Made by a program: the position numbers and the translations under genes
Source: Otatea glauca
Taxonomy: Eukaryota; Streptophyta; Magnoliopsida; Poales; Poaceae
Direction: 5' to 3'
Assembly (NCBI GenBank): GCA_036346275.1
Contig: CM070719.1
Coordinates: forward strand, 14,735,185 to 14,799,184
DNA: 64,000 nt
In this document: in pieces, positions 33,050-45,251 of the stretch
Numbering within the stretch: the stretch's first letter is position 1
Layout: every line of letters begins with the position of its first letter
The notes under the pieces: generated by a model
What the model saw: the letters and a program-made list of their open reading frames with translations, nothing else
Databases searched by the model: none
What the model was told of the DNA's origin: nothing

Positions 33050-36000
33050 CTACCTATCTAAATGTGGGTTCATATGAACCCATCGTCAGGGTTCAAATTT
33101 TAGTTTCGGATTATATTTCAGAGGTGATCGAAATTTCAGCGAGATCTCAAAATTTCGAACAAAATCCGGACAAAATCAAAAAAAGAAAAAATCATATACA
33201 GAATTTTTTGAACTAGGATTTTCGAGATAAATCTCGGTAAATTTCAATCGTACGAAAAATAATTCACACCACGTTAGAAAATTTTTGTGAATGGTCCTGA
33301 CACATCATTAATATTCCCATAAAAATTTCAGATAATGATCAATCCTGAGGAATTTTTAAATATTATAAAAGTGTTATTGTCTTGAACTCCTAATAAAAGC
33401 CTTAAAATGGGAGAATTTTTAATTGAGAAACCAAAACAGGTTTAGAATTTTTGAAACTTTTAGAGAAGGGTGCTGAGCCAATGCTTAAGCTCTCCTAGAA
33501 ATTTTAGATCATGATCACAGAAAGCGAATTTATAAAATTCTGACAATATTTCTGTCTCATTTATGTTCCTTCTATTTTTTATTTTTCAAAGATAATAAAT
33601 AAAGTTAAATTCTTTTAGAAATTCTTTTGTATGATCCTAGACTACTAGAGATGGAAGAGGTGACCCGTGTAGGCTTCTGTGTCCCACTACAAAGGTGAAA
33701 AGACAGGATGTATTCCGACGACAAAGTAGCAAATACGCGTCGGTATCACATAAAGAGGATTGATTTTCGACAGGCCAGGGGCTCTTGTGGTGGGCACGAA
33801 AGTCCTACTGCGGTAGGCTCCTTCACGAGATGTGGATGGGAGTAAACCTACTTCGTAGGCCTCTCCACTGGGATGGAGGGGAATAAGAGTGTGACATCGA
33901 CGGGTATGCACTCAGTTGTACCAGTATAAGTAAAGAGAAAAAGAGATGCATTTGAGCATAAAAGCATATTGCATTGCATTGCTAACGGTGATGATGACCA
34001 ATGTGATAATCGGTTAGGTCATTGAGTCGTGGACTCATCCAAAGAAGGTCAAAGAGTGGAATTTGACAAATGAATATGTTACTACTGTTTTATGTACTTA
34101 CTGATTTTAAATAAGAAAGATGGTTATGTTATTGTTTTTAAATGAGTTAAATGGTTATGATATTATTCTATGATATACTTTGCTGAGTCTTGGACTCACT
34201 CTTGCTTTCTTTAAATATTTTAGGTGATCATTGAAGGCGATATATATGGGAATGGATTAGCGTCATTGTGTCACTTGTCACACCGTCTTCACCAAGATCT
34301 AGTTTAGTGTTCACCCATGAATAAAATAGCGCTTAACTTTATTTAGATGATGGAATCACATAGTTGCATTACGGGACATGAGAGCCTAGTCAGTTGTAAT
34401 TGATTAATAGTGTCCTTTGTATCCAAGCTTGAAGGCTTGGGCGTGCTTGTGCGTGTGGTTCCAAGTTTCTTTTTGTTATTGAAGGACCATGTGGAGGTCC
34501 ATCCATGTTTGTGATGAGTATTTGACTTTATTTGAGCAAGGTGTGCTCAAGTTTGAGTTTGATTTGGATTGATTTTCAAAATGAAGCAATTTGAGTTGTC
34601 TCTGCCAGGAGTGGCAGTACCGGTTGTATGGACGCGGTAGTGATGAGTTGAATGGTTTATTGCACATCTTTGTGGGCATTGCTATGTGAGGAGTTTCCTT
34701 GTCTTTGATGGTTGCGAGGCGGCGGTGCTAGGTCATGGTGAGGCGAAGGATGACCGGGACTAGGCGAGGCGTCGGAGGTCCAGACGGTTGGGAGATCGCG
34801 GAAGATGATCGGAGACAGAGTCCGGCAAGTCAAGAAGACAAGGAAAGGAGTTGATGCTAGCTAGATGCTTGCGTGGATCAATGAAAGCCGCTTGATTGAG
34901 GTCTAGTTGATAGGTTAGCGGGTCTAGGTAGTATGCTTTGAAAACCATGCAAGAAAACCCGGTATGTGTGTGGGTTTTGGGTTAGCCCTTGCATGGCTGT
35001 GTATGTGGGTTAATCCTAGCCCTTAGATGAGTGCTCTAGGGTTGAGGACTCATCCAAGGGTGGTAGGTGGCCCAAGAGTAGTATAAATAGGGGTGGAGGG
35101 TAGCCTCCTTCTCTTGAAGGTGTTGAGGTTTTGATGCTCATTTGAGCTTTGCCCACATGAATGTGAGGCTTTGTAACCTCCCTTCCAGAAATGAAAGTTT
35201 TATCCATCCACCTCTGAATTTATTTTGCATTTACATTATGTCTTTACTTTACGCAATTTAAATTCAGCATTTACTTTCCCGCAATTACATTCCCGCAATT
35301 TACTTTCAAGTAATTTGGATTTGCCTCCCCTCCTTCTAAATACTGCTGATCTTGGATGTTTTGAGTGTGTTCATATGGTTTTACATCTCTTTTGCACTCT
35401 TGGATTGAGTAGAGAACATCTTTTCTTTCAAGTTCCAACTTTGTTCAGAACTTGTTCTTCGCGCAGTAGTCAGTGTTTGATTTTTGTAAAAATATAGAAA
35501 AATCTGTTTTGAGTGATTCTTGTTGGAGGAGATGCGGAACTCTGATATACACCTGCATAAAAATTTTGGAGTTCACTTGTTGCACTGTTTGGGCGCCATG
35601 AGGTGAAAACCGAGCCCTAAACTTTCTGCTCGAAGTTCTTGAGTATACTGTGTTCTTAGATTTTTCCTGTTTTTTATGTAAGGATTTTTGAGGAGAAATT
35701 TGGTGGAGTTCTTCACGACTCTGATTCTCATAGGGAGAAAAATTATCAGAATTTTGTGAGCTGCAGAAACCCACCAACCTCCTGTGCAAATTGAGGACAA
35801 GTTCTGAAAATTCTGCTTTTGCTTTTCTGAAAGTGACTTTTGTGATTTGAATTGATGTCCTTTCTAAAAGCAAGAGTTTGAATTGATTCCTCTTTATCTT
35901 GGACACTAGACAACCAGGATTGTGACTCAAAAATTCCCATATATTTTATGGTACTTATCCATACAAGCTTGGGGTACACATAGTTGTCTAGTTTTTCGGG

Positions 36001-36365
36001 TTTTTCACAATTTCCTTTGAGCGATCTTGTCGAGGTTTTTGTTGGAGTATTTTGGGGGAATTTTTATTTGTGACCATTCACCCCCCCTCTGTTCGCCATC
36101 TCGGTCCTTCAGTTATTGATGGTCTAGAATTGGTATTACTTGTTTAGGTAGCATGCTGAAATTATTCTCTAAAATGCTTATCTAGTGTTATTTTCAGTGT
36201 TATGTAACTTGAGATTATTTGTGGCTTCTAGTTATATCTAGAAACTATCATTTAGTGGTTATTTAGCGATTAAATGTTTAATAATGTGTTGCTGAAATTT
36301 ATGTGTAAAAAGGTTAAGACTTAGCAATATAGTATGATGTTGTGACATTTAGGGCACGTGGGGTG
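33050..36365 (+). repeat. LTR-like repeat, interrupted by a solo LTR
   Basis: The segment 33700-34440 is related to intron 12 of the kinase gene (18960-19420). The copy is split at 34480-36111 by a solo LTR and resumes at 36117. It contains an 18-bp perfect palindrome at 33065-33082 (TGGGTTCATATGAACCCA). No protein domain was seen. Its right end, near 36360 (CACGTGGGGTG), abuts the truncated LTR of element C. Confidence 0.55.
34480..36111 (+). mobile_element. 1632-bp solo LTR with perfect 5-bp TSD
   Basis: Ends TGAAGGACC and GGTCCTTCA are perfect 9-bp inverted repeats. The flanks are GTTAT at 34475-34479 and 36112-36116. A TATA box TATAAATAG lies at 35082-35090. Just before the end is ACCATTCACCCCCCCTCTG (from 36073), a terminus common in grass copia-type LTRs. 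No PBS or coding sequence follows, so the internal region was lost by LTR-LTR recombination. The ORF of 161 codons on the minus strand inside it is not judged real. Confidence 0.9.
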
Positions 36366-38054
36366 CCGAGGTTAATTTTGCTCTCTGGTTTTGGTATTTA
36401 TTGCTTTATCACTCCTTTCGTGTAGACGTTGAAGTGCCTGAGGCATTTCTTGAGCGTGGAGCCAATCCAAGATCCAGGTCCAGAGCTCTTTGAAGGCAAG
36501 TTGTGCTTTGATCATGTTGAACCCATGTTTTAAACATTATATTGTTTTAAGCTATTGTATGCTAATTCAATTAATACTTGTTTCAATTATTTTGGGATTA
36601 GCTATTCATCCAAATTGAGTTATATCTACCTTGTCATTTGTATGTCATATTTCATTTGTCACCCTAGTATGTTTCTTTACTAGTTGGTAGCTATTAACTG
36701 TTAATGTGGGTAAGATAGAACACAAATAGTTTGCTTAGCCATGCAACGAGTTATTGATATCATTTTATGTGAAAGGTTATTCTTGCTTAATGGATTATGA
36801 AACATGTTTATGAATATGTGTGTTAGGTGTTGTCACATAATGTTGATGATGTTGTTGATAGCATGTGGTGCATGGTAGAATAACTGGGGTGGTAAAATGA
36901 TTTAGACTAAGGCAAGTGGCAAGAGTTATGGTTTTATGGTGGGCCAATGTGACATTTGGGCCGTCTCATTGTTTTTTTATAATGGTAATCGATGGTAATA
37001 GAAATGGTGATATTTTTTTAGTCTTGCCTTGGTCAATTAAGGACTTAACCTTGCAAGCATTTGAACTGAGTCAAATCATACAACCACATGTCTGGTATGG
37101 GACATACCTAGCTGATTAATTTGTAATCTCTAGTCTTTTGTACTGTCTTGGCGGTGTGGGTTCTGGGTGCACAGGTAGACTCACATGGCGCAAGAACAGG
37201 GCCTTGGATGTGGTAACCAGTCCCACCAGTGTTGAAACCTTAGCGGGTAGTACTGGGTTTAGATAGAGCATTCGAATAGCTTTGTTATGATCACTCGCTT
37301 TTGTGGCATATAATTGTATTTTGTGGGTAAAGTGTATAACCTCTGTTGAGTGTCAAACCTATTCAAATAGCCATGCTCGCGGTATTGAGCATTGCTCGGT
37401 GATTACAGTCAAGGGTTAGTTTATTTAAAATAAACTTGGGAATGAAGGCTGTATACCTATGGAAGTATGGAATTTGTTTAAGGTTACGAGTCAGGTTATT
37501 TGGTAAATAACTGAGAAATTTATTATTATTATTGTTGTTTTACTGTCATTTCAATCTATTTATGCTACTCTTTTATAAATGCCATTTTATTGCAAAATAA
37601 CCATGTTAGCCATTCCTTTGGAATAAGCCATGCATATAGTATATTAGACTTGCATTATGTGCACAACTTGTTGAGTGCTTTAAGTACTCACCCCTTGCAA
37701 CAACAAATCATCAGTTGAAGAGGAGACTACGCCTGCCTACGAGGAGTATGAGGAGGAGACGATCGGTTAGGGTGTGTACCTTGTCAGTTGCCTGTGGCAA
37801 ATTGAAGGGTTGCTACGAATAAATTATTTTCGCTGCTGTTCATTTATTCTTCAGTCTTAGCCGTGTGAGGTGTGCTCATGTAAGGTGGACCATAAGGTCG
37901 TTTAACAGTTATATTTAATTTGTTGAAGTCTTATTTATGATATCGTTGGGTATGTTTGTGATATTCATCTATGTTGAGCCTGTGTGCACTAGCGTGATCC
38001 TAGACTAGTGCAGACTATACAGAGGGTTTGAATTTGCATATTCAGGTCTCGATA
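36366..38054 (+). mobile_element. 5'-truncated 5' LTR of element C
   Basis: This is collinear with the second half of the LTRs of A and B: GCTCTCTGGTTTTGGTATTT near 36380, GTGTAGACGTTGAA near 36420, GGCAAGTTGTGCTTTGATCA near 36495, the GAGCCTGTGTGCACTAGCG stretch near 37976, and the end GGTCTCGATA. The first half is replaced by the unrelated repeat 33050-36365. The PBS follows directly. Confidence 0.85.
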
Positions 38055-38058
38055 GAGG

Positions 38059-38070
38059 TGGTATCAGAGC
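38059..38070 (+). other. Primer-binding site of element C
   Basis: TGGTATCAGAGC begins 4 bases after the LTR end and is complementary to the 3' end of initiator methionine tRNA, as in most plant gypsy elements. Confidence 0.9.
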
Positions 38071-38252
38071 AATACTAACTATAGGTCAAGCCCTAGTAAG
38101 TCTGGTTTTCTTAGGAGTGTCAAAAACTATTTTCTAAAGTCAAAAACTAACTTAAAAGATCAAAATTTCTTGACTAACCCCCTCTTTCTTGCTTCCTATC
38201 CTTGCTGAAATTTTCCGTCTTTTCTATTTTTTAAGCTAAGGATTTACGAGAA

Positions 38253-38981
38253 TTGTCTTCTACAAATAAAATGGAGAGTATCTATAGTGAACATAAGGGA
38301 GGATTTGCAGTAGAGCTATGGAAGATGTTGCAACTGCTGGGAAGATTTGACAGACCTATCTATCGATGTACCAGCTGGGTTGTTAATGGAAAAGTACGAG
38401 GGAGACTATGTAAGCTTACAATCTATGCCCGAGAGAACACCATGGAGAGCCGCCCCATCAACATCATCGTGAGGAGATCGTCATTTGAGGTAGGGATTCA
38501 GGAGAGCGCACGTTTAGCACTCCGACGCATTGCTCAAGACTACACCAAGGAGTTGGAGTCCACAGTGTTCAGATATCACCCACACGAAGGAGCTACTATG
38601 GACGCCAGAATCAGGGACGAGGAAGATGCTATGGTTGTTCACCTCGCTCGTTTTGCCACTGCACATGAGAACATCATGAAGACCACTACCCAGGAGCTTG
38701 AGGATGTCTATGAAGCTTTGGAGAAGGCTGAAGAAGATCTTCGCGAGACCAGGAGGATGGCTTCTGAGAGGATCGCTGAGCTGCAGGAGGCACTCTACAT
38801 TAATGAGGAGGAAGCTGAGCTAGAGCTGGAGGATGAGGAGTCTGAGGAAGACCTCAAGGAGGTGGAGTTCGAGGGGCAGGAGTCTGCATCATCCAATGAG
38901 ACCCCTGGCCATCAAAACCAGTTCTCACCGATACCGCGCCATCCACCTCACTACTCCCCAGAAGGACCGCAACCTGGATAG
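38253..38981 (+). CDS. Extra ORF upstream of gag in element C, 242 codons
   Basis: This uninterrupted ORF lies between the PBS and gag, in the same orientation. The N-terminal half is compact and mixed (MESIYSEHKGGFAVELWKML, LCKLTIYARENTMESRPI, ESARLALRRIAQDYTKELES). The middle, about residues 130-185, is helical and charged, a likely coiled coil (TTQELEDVYEALEKAEEDLR). The end is very acidic (EEEAELELEDEESEEDL) with a Pro-rich tail. I know no enzymatic domain for it. Similar accessory ORFs before gag occur in grass Tekay-like elements; a role in particle assembly or RNA binding would be speculation. Element A carries a decayed relative near 44320. It is the best-preserved ORF of element C, whose gag-pol is full of stops. 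Confidence 0.7.
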   Translation: MSSTNKMESIYSEHKGGFAVELWKMLQLLGRFDRPIYRCTSWVVNGKVRGRLCKLTIYARENTMESRPINIIVRRSSFEVGIQESARLALRRIAQDYTKELESTVFRYHPHEGATMDARIRDEEDAMVVHLARFATAHENIMKTTTQELEDVYEALEKAEEDLRETRRMASERIAELQEALYINEEEAELELEDEESEEDLKEVEFEGQESASSNETPGHQNQFSPIPRHPPHYSPEGPQPG

Positions 38982-39284
38982 ATTAGTGATTAGATAATGT
39001 CTTAGTTTAGTAGTAGTGTCTTGAGTGTGTGAGTCATATGAGTCTAAGTTAGTATGTCGCCCTTTAGGCATCAGTATTGTGTGCTTAGGTTAATGAGAAT
39101 TTTTAAGATCTTTGAGTGTGCAGTATGTGTTGCATTGTCCTTAGGCACTTGTGAGCAACCATACTAAGATATTAATAAAGTTTTTATATTTGGAGTTGGA
39201 TTTAAAATTTTGCCCCGCATAAGTTTCTTATATTACTTGTTTATGCTTTTCGTTCTTTTCTCTAAACCTTGGAGTGATTATCAT

Positions 39285-39918
39285 ATGGTTTAGACTCGCG
39301 GAAACAATAGAGCTAGTGGAAGTGGAACTCAACCAAGTGATAACCCAAACGAGATGCCAATTCCTCAAGCAGCATACCATTTGACATGCAGAATTTTGAA
39401 GCTTTCCTTGCTGCACAAACCCAGTTGATGCAGACAGTGATGCAGCAGATGTAGAACTTTACCAATCAAGCAACTGTCGGTAATGCAAGTCAAGCTGCGA
39501 ACAATGGGAGTGGTCCGTACTCTAAGTTGTCAGATTTTATGAGAACTCGTCCACCTGCTTTCTCTGGAAATGATAACCTAATTGAAGCAGATGATTGGCT
39601 CAGAACAATTGAAAGGAAGCTGCACATCACTCAGTGTGTGGAAAATGAGAAGTTGCTTTATGCTTCTCATCAATTGGAAGGTACAGCTGCTAACTGGTGG
39701 GAGAATTATTATGCTTCACAAGAAAACCCACAAGAGATCACTTGGGAAGAATTCACTGCTGCTTTTCGTTAGTACCATGTTCTAGAAGGTGTCATGGACT
39801 TGAAGAATGAAGAATTCAGAGCTATTAATCAAGGAGGCCAGTCTTTGGCTAATTATTTGAACAAGTTCACACAGCTTGCTCATTATGCACCTAAAGATGT
39901 GGCAACAGACAGGGCTAC
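39285..39918 (+). pseudogene. gag of element C, first part (broken, split by insertion)
   Basis: It starts at ATG 39285-39287 with an immediate TAG as third codon (MV*TRGN, where related gag proteins begin MVxTRG). Downstream are NFEAFLAAQTQLMQTVMQQM, a second stop near 39452, then the gag core SDFMRTRPPAFSGND, EADDWLRTIERKLHITQC, LEGTAANWWENYY, EITWEEFTAAFR, a stop at 39770, and YHVLEGVMDLKNEEFRAI. The frame is cut at 39918 by solo LTR B, and its continuation is at 55371. Confidence 0.85.
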
Positions 39919-41678
39919 TGTAACATCCCAAAATTTGGGGTTTCAAAAATCTTTTGTTTAATTCATCTTTCCAAAAATCCCCGCTGATTTTCTCGCTTTA
40001 ATAAAGCTTAATCTGGAATTTTCTAATGCTAAAACAATTTAATTTGATTAATATAAACTTCCATTAAAATAAATTTAGTTTTATTTGAGTTCATTGTGCT
40101 TCAAGGAATTTTTTTGTAATTTTTTGAGATTTTTCGGAGTTCGTTTCCTATTTATTTGAATTTATATAGAATTAATTTAAATAAAGCCTTTTGTTAAATT
40201 TAATTAAATACTGTAAAATATTAATTAAAGTTTGGTTAAAAATATTTTATTTGAGCTCCAAATGTCTTAAAATATTTTCTAGAATTTTTTTTGAATTTTT
40301 TTGGTATTTTTATTGCTCTAAACGAATTATTTTAATTTCTGGAATTATTTTAATTCGGAAATTGGTTTAAATCCACGTGGCAGCTCCAGAGCCGGCCACG
40401 TCATCACCCAGCCGTAGCCCTCCGATCCCCATCCGATGCACCACAATGCGCCACGTCATCGTTTACTGTTCATTGCGCGGCAGGTGTTCGATCCGATCCG
40501 TTTTCAATCCAAATCCAGTTTTTCTTCGTCTTTCCTTGCATGGCACGACTCCCTAGCCTATATAAGTGTCCTAAGATCCCTCCCACGCACCCTCTAATCC
40601 CCAGAGAACCTCCCAAACCCTAAAAACCGCAGTCGTCGTCTTCCGGGGCGCCGCCCTCACCGGCCGATCTTGGCGTCGCGTTCCCTGTCATTACGATGAG
40701 TTTTTCTAAAATCCGTTTGTGTCACCTCGTGCCTTATGGTCCAATCTACCTCTACACCAAATTTGGTGCAGTTTCATCATGCAAATAAAAAGTTACGGCC
40801 GTTCCAATCTCGAATTTTGCCATCACCCGTTCTCCTTTGTTTTTGCGAATTGGACCATGAAAATTTTACTGTAGACTCATCTTGATGTCCTCTACCTGGT
40901 GCTCACCCTAACTCAAGGTTTTGTCCATGGGATTGCTACAGAAAATTCAATCTTCCCCGATCAGACTGCGTACGTACAGTTGAAAACTTCCTCGCGCGTT
41001 CCCTATTGATCCAGAAGGTAAAACTCTGATCCTTTCATGTCATATTGTGCCTTAGTGTCCCAGATTGCTCTCCATAAATTTTGGTTCGGTTTCATCTATT
41101 ATTTTAATAGTTATTGCCGTTTGATCTATTAGCTTTAGCAGTCGTTCATCGGTAGTTTGTGATCTGTCCATTGGGTTGCCGCCAAATCCGCTTATACCGT
41201 TGAGATCTTCTCGCCGCGTTCTACATGGTGCTCACTTCCCCTTTGCTGTTCCATCCATCGAAAATTTTAATATTCGTTAGCCGCTTTTCGCTCGATCTTG
41301 CTGTGTGTCTTTTGCCGTCAACCATCTTAGTTCGCATTGGTCGTGTCATCATGTCCAGTAGGCCATCATTCTCTGGTTTGCCCATCTTTTGAGTTCATTT
41401 GGTCTTCGGCTGCCATCAATGCCATATTCTAGAATCTACCCGTCGTCTTCGATCTAGTCCCTTTCATTATCGGATCTTGTTTCGGTTAGCCACCCTTGAT
41501 AATATTTTATCGCAGAGCCAACCCTACCTATTCTATCCCTAGGCCAAGTGGATCTATCCGTGAGTCGTTCCTCTCAAACCCTAACTTAACCTTGTGTCCA
41601 ATCTGTCGTTGACGATGCATCATGTCATGTAAGCCTCGCAACTCGCAGATCAATCCTGAGCCATATCATATCCTTGTT

Positions 41679-44066
41679 TGTAACATCCCAAAATTTGACC
41701 TATAATTTCGCTCATGTGCATTTTTGTGATTTTCTGAATTTATTGGATTTTTTCAGAAATTATTTGAATTTATTTTAATTAAGTATATTGAACCTTTGGT
41801 GAAAACTAATAATATATAGATAAGAATAATATGAAGTTTTGTCAAAAATATTTCATTTGAGTTCAGAATGTTTCAAAGTATTTATGAGAATTTTCTTGGA
41901 TTTTTCCAGATATTTTAATTGCCTTAAATGAATTAATCTAATTTCGGGAATTATTTTAAATCAAAAAGCTTTTGAAAAATCTTGGAATAATCTTCGCCAA
42001 GCCCGACCTTGCGTGCGTCGTGAGCCAGTCGTCGCGGCCGTTCGGCGCCAAATCGCCGCCCGCAGCGCCACCGTTAGATCAAGATCGTGCGGTGTTGGTT
42101 TGGAAAGATTTGATCGCATCCGTTGATTTTGGAAGGTGCGGATTGGATTGGATCGGCCGAGATCTAATGGTGGCCGCTCGTTGCAGATCGGACGGCTCTC
42201 GGTCGTCATCTCCGATTCGGTTTCCGAATCCGCCGCCGCTTGCCGTCGCCGCCGCGTGATTTAGGGTTTCCTTCCCTGCGCGCATGCCGAGGCTATAAAA
42301 GCCGCAGCCCGCACTCCAATGTTCCTCGTTCCCTTGCGCAGCCAGTAGCTCTAGCCTCTTCGCATGTTTCGCTGTCGTCGTCGCTCAGGAGCTCGCCGTA
42401 GTTCTTTGCAGCACCGCCGCGAGTTTTTGCGACGTTCCACCGCCGTCGAGCCTCCTCCCGCCGAATCGGTTCCAGATCCAGGGTCGTCGTTCCAAGACGC
42501 GTCGAGGCCACCACTTCTTCTCGTCGGAGTCGCGCCGAAACGCCGTTCGGGTGGTCGTCTTCCTCCGCTCCGGTGCAAGCCCGCCGCCATGTCTCGGAGC
42601 TTCGCGCAGCCGTTGGATCTTTGGCGAACCATCCGGATCAAGCCATGTCGCTTCTTCAGCAGTGTTCTGCTCGGGTATATTTCTAACCGTTAGATTCGAA
42701 TAGACGTTCGGGATTGAGACGCGTGTGCGTAGTGTGTCAGCCGTTGGATCGTCTCGCAGATGTGCGATGCGTGTCGGTCGCGGTACAGAAGCATCGTCGC
42801 CGGTGCACCATGGACGGCGTGTCGCGTGGACTTGGTCCATAGGCCGGCGGCGTGGCGCAATTTGATTGGCCCACGTATCGCAATGACGTCATCGCGATAT
42901 CGGTAGGTCGAGCACGATATCTCGAGTCCACGGTGGACCAGCGTGTTTTCGTGGACTAAGTCCATGCTTGCCGAGGCCACGTGTCCGTCTCTGATTGGTC
43001 CACGTGTAACTTGCGCATTAATCGGTAATTTCGGTAGAAAAATAATTCGGAAAATCGGTTTTCTAATTTACGTATTTTCGATATTTATTCAAACTTCAAA
43101 AGGCTATATCTTTTGCATTTTAACTCGGTTTGAGTGATTCAAATTTCTAAATTTTTTAAAATCAAGGTCTATTTATTGGTGAATTTTATTTTATTTTTGG
43201 AGTTTGTTTGTTCTCTGGTTTGGTATTTATTTGCTATTTTGGCATCGTTTAGCGTAGACGTTGAACCGCTTTCGGTGATCCGGAGGAAGATTAAATCGCT
43301 CCAAGACCCAAGCTCAGATCAAGACCAGCACCTACTCCAAGGCAAGTTGTGCTTTGATCATGTTGCACCCAATTTCACCAAATTGCTATTTTGTCTTTTA
43401 AATTATGCATGATATTTTATGTGTATAAATGATTTCAATTAATCACAGGAATTAGATGATATGCCTAATTGAATTAAATCACACCTTGTCAATTTTATGC
43501 CATGATCTAATTGTCACCCTAGGATGTGGAATTATAGTTGGTTAATATTAATAATCAACATGGGACTAGTTAGACCGTCGTAGATTGCTTAGCCATGCCA
43601 CGTCATCACATGTGTCCGAATGTTGCAAAATAGCCATATTAGCCATTCCTTTGGATTAAGCCAAGCATATAGAATATTAGACTTGCATTGCTGTGCACAA
43701 CTTGTTGAGTGCTTTATGTACTCACCTCAACAACAACAACTTCAGAAGAGGAAGAATCTACGCCCTTCTTGGAGGAGGATTATATGGATCACGAATGCTT
43801 AGGGTCCGAGCCTCATCGGTTACTGCGGTGAATCGGGAGTGCTACGCTTATTTATTTTTTCATTCTTTGCTTATTTGCTATTTCTTTTATTAGCCCTGTG
43901 TGGCAATAATCATGTAAGACAACGATTACTATTAATTATTAAAGTTATGCTATATTCATTGTGTATGACTATGATAGCATCTATGTTGAGCCTGTGTGCA
44001 CTAGCGTGATCTGGACTAGTCACGGTATACACAGAGGGTGCGGATTTGCAAATTCGGGTCCCGACA
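41679..44066 (+). mobile_element. 5' LTR of element A with a 0.78-kb internal deletion
   Basis: It starts TGTAACATCCCAAAATTTG and ends GGGTCCCGACA. It is collinear with the 3' LTR except that about 780 bp corresponding to 51660-52443 are missing at about 43627 (GAATGTTG joins CAAAATAGCC). TATAAAA is at 42294-42300. Confidence 0.92.
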
Positions 44067-44070
44067 GAGG

Positions 44071-44082
44071 TGGTATCGAGCC
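44071..44082 (+). other. Primer-binding site of element A
   Basis: TGGTATCGAGCC, the initiator-Met tRNA type with one base missing compared with TGGTATCAGAGC at 38059. It lies 4 bases after the LTR end. Confidence 0.85.
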
Positions 44083-44319
44083 ATCTTGACTATAGGTCTT
44101 GGCCCTAGGTAGTTGGTATCTCTTAGGAGTGTCCAAAATTATTTTCTAAAGAAAAGGTAAAATTGACTAATAAGAAACTCTTGGCTTATGTCATCCCTCT
44201 ACTCTCATCCTTGCTAAATTACCTTCTATTCGTTGTTAGTTTTAGTGGAGATCTTATTCAAAATTTTGTTTTGAATAGATGCCGATCTTCCGGTCCTTGA
44301 GTCAAGACAGGTGGCTATG

Positions 44320-44970
44320 CCATGGAGCCGTGGAGAGTTCTTCAAGTGATTGGAGGCTTGATCGTCCGCTCTACCGAGGAAGCAATCGAACGTCAGCGGT
44401 GTGCATCGGGGTTCTTACGCAGTGACCATCTTCGCTCGAGTGCGGCGAGACCACGAACCGATCCACATCACCACCCGGAGGTTCACGTCTGGCGGGAATT
44501 GGGGAGGTCGCGGACTTGCTCTCACGACGGATCCGCCACGACTACGCTTACGAGCCAGCGACACCGTGTTCGACTTCACCCGACGATGCAGCGTGCGGCG
44601 TCGGCGGATCGTGGAGGGTGTGCTCTGCGAGACACCTTCTTGAGTTTGCCACCGCCGGAGGATCACCGAGGACACTGCGCAGAGCCGAGACAGCGTGTGG
44701 CGCCGAGTGGCGGGCGAGAGCTTCAAAGACCCGTGACGCCGCAGCGAGTCATCGGTGAGTTGGAGGAGGCCTTGCGGTGGCCGAGGAGATAGCGGACCAG
44801 TCGTCCAGAGCCGGATGAGGTCGCCAAGAAGAAGAAGAGGAAGAAGAAGACCCGGAAGAGCGTGAGTGGGAGCACGAGGAGCCGCAGAGGGTCACGGGAT
44901 AGGTTCGCACCCATGCCCCTCCCACCCACCGTGTATGCACGGATCGATCTCACCCAGGTGGCCGGATGAG
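44320..44970 (+). pseudogene. Decayed extra ORF upstream of gag, element A
   Basis: This occupies the same place as the 242-codon ORF of element C. Nucleotide similarity is visible at the start (GGAGCCGTGGAGAGTTCTTC and GGAGGCTTGATCGTCCGCTC, compared with the GAGCTATGGAAG region near 38310). The frame is shuffled between all three phases; the 156-codon ORF starting at 44322 is not a faithful reading. The purine-rich stretch 44820-44860 corresponds to the acidic coiled-coil part. Confidence 0.5.
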
Positions 44971-45251
44971 TGAGAGTCGGTCTTAGAGTTGTGTTGAGAC
45001 TCGAGTGTTGAGTCGCGTCTTTAAGTTAGCCTTTACCTTTTAGTAGGCGTTAAGGTTGCATGTTTAGTTTGGTTCTTAATTGTTTCTTTGAGTGTGCGAT
45101 GTGTTGCAAAGCCCTTAGGCATTGTAAGCAACCATACTAAGTATCAATAAAGATTATTTAAGTTGGGTTTAACTGTTTCCCTCGCCTTAGAAATTCTTGC
45201 ATCTTATCTATGCTACATCTATCTTTCCTAACCCAAGAAGCAATCAAGCGG

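Noticed and set aside
35445..35930. 161-codon minus-strand ORF
   Set aside because: It lies inside a solo LTR, has biased composition and no recognisable domain.
42293..42980. Several overlapping ORFs of 70-150 codons on both strands, repeated near 50330-51050
   Set aside because: They occur at the same place in both LTRs of element A, are Arg-rich and reflect GC-rich U3/R sequence; not genes.
44415..44953. Minus-strand ORFs in the 5' region of element A
   Set aside because: Shadows of the decayed plus-strand extra ORF; no motif and no homologue in element C.
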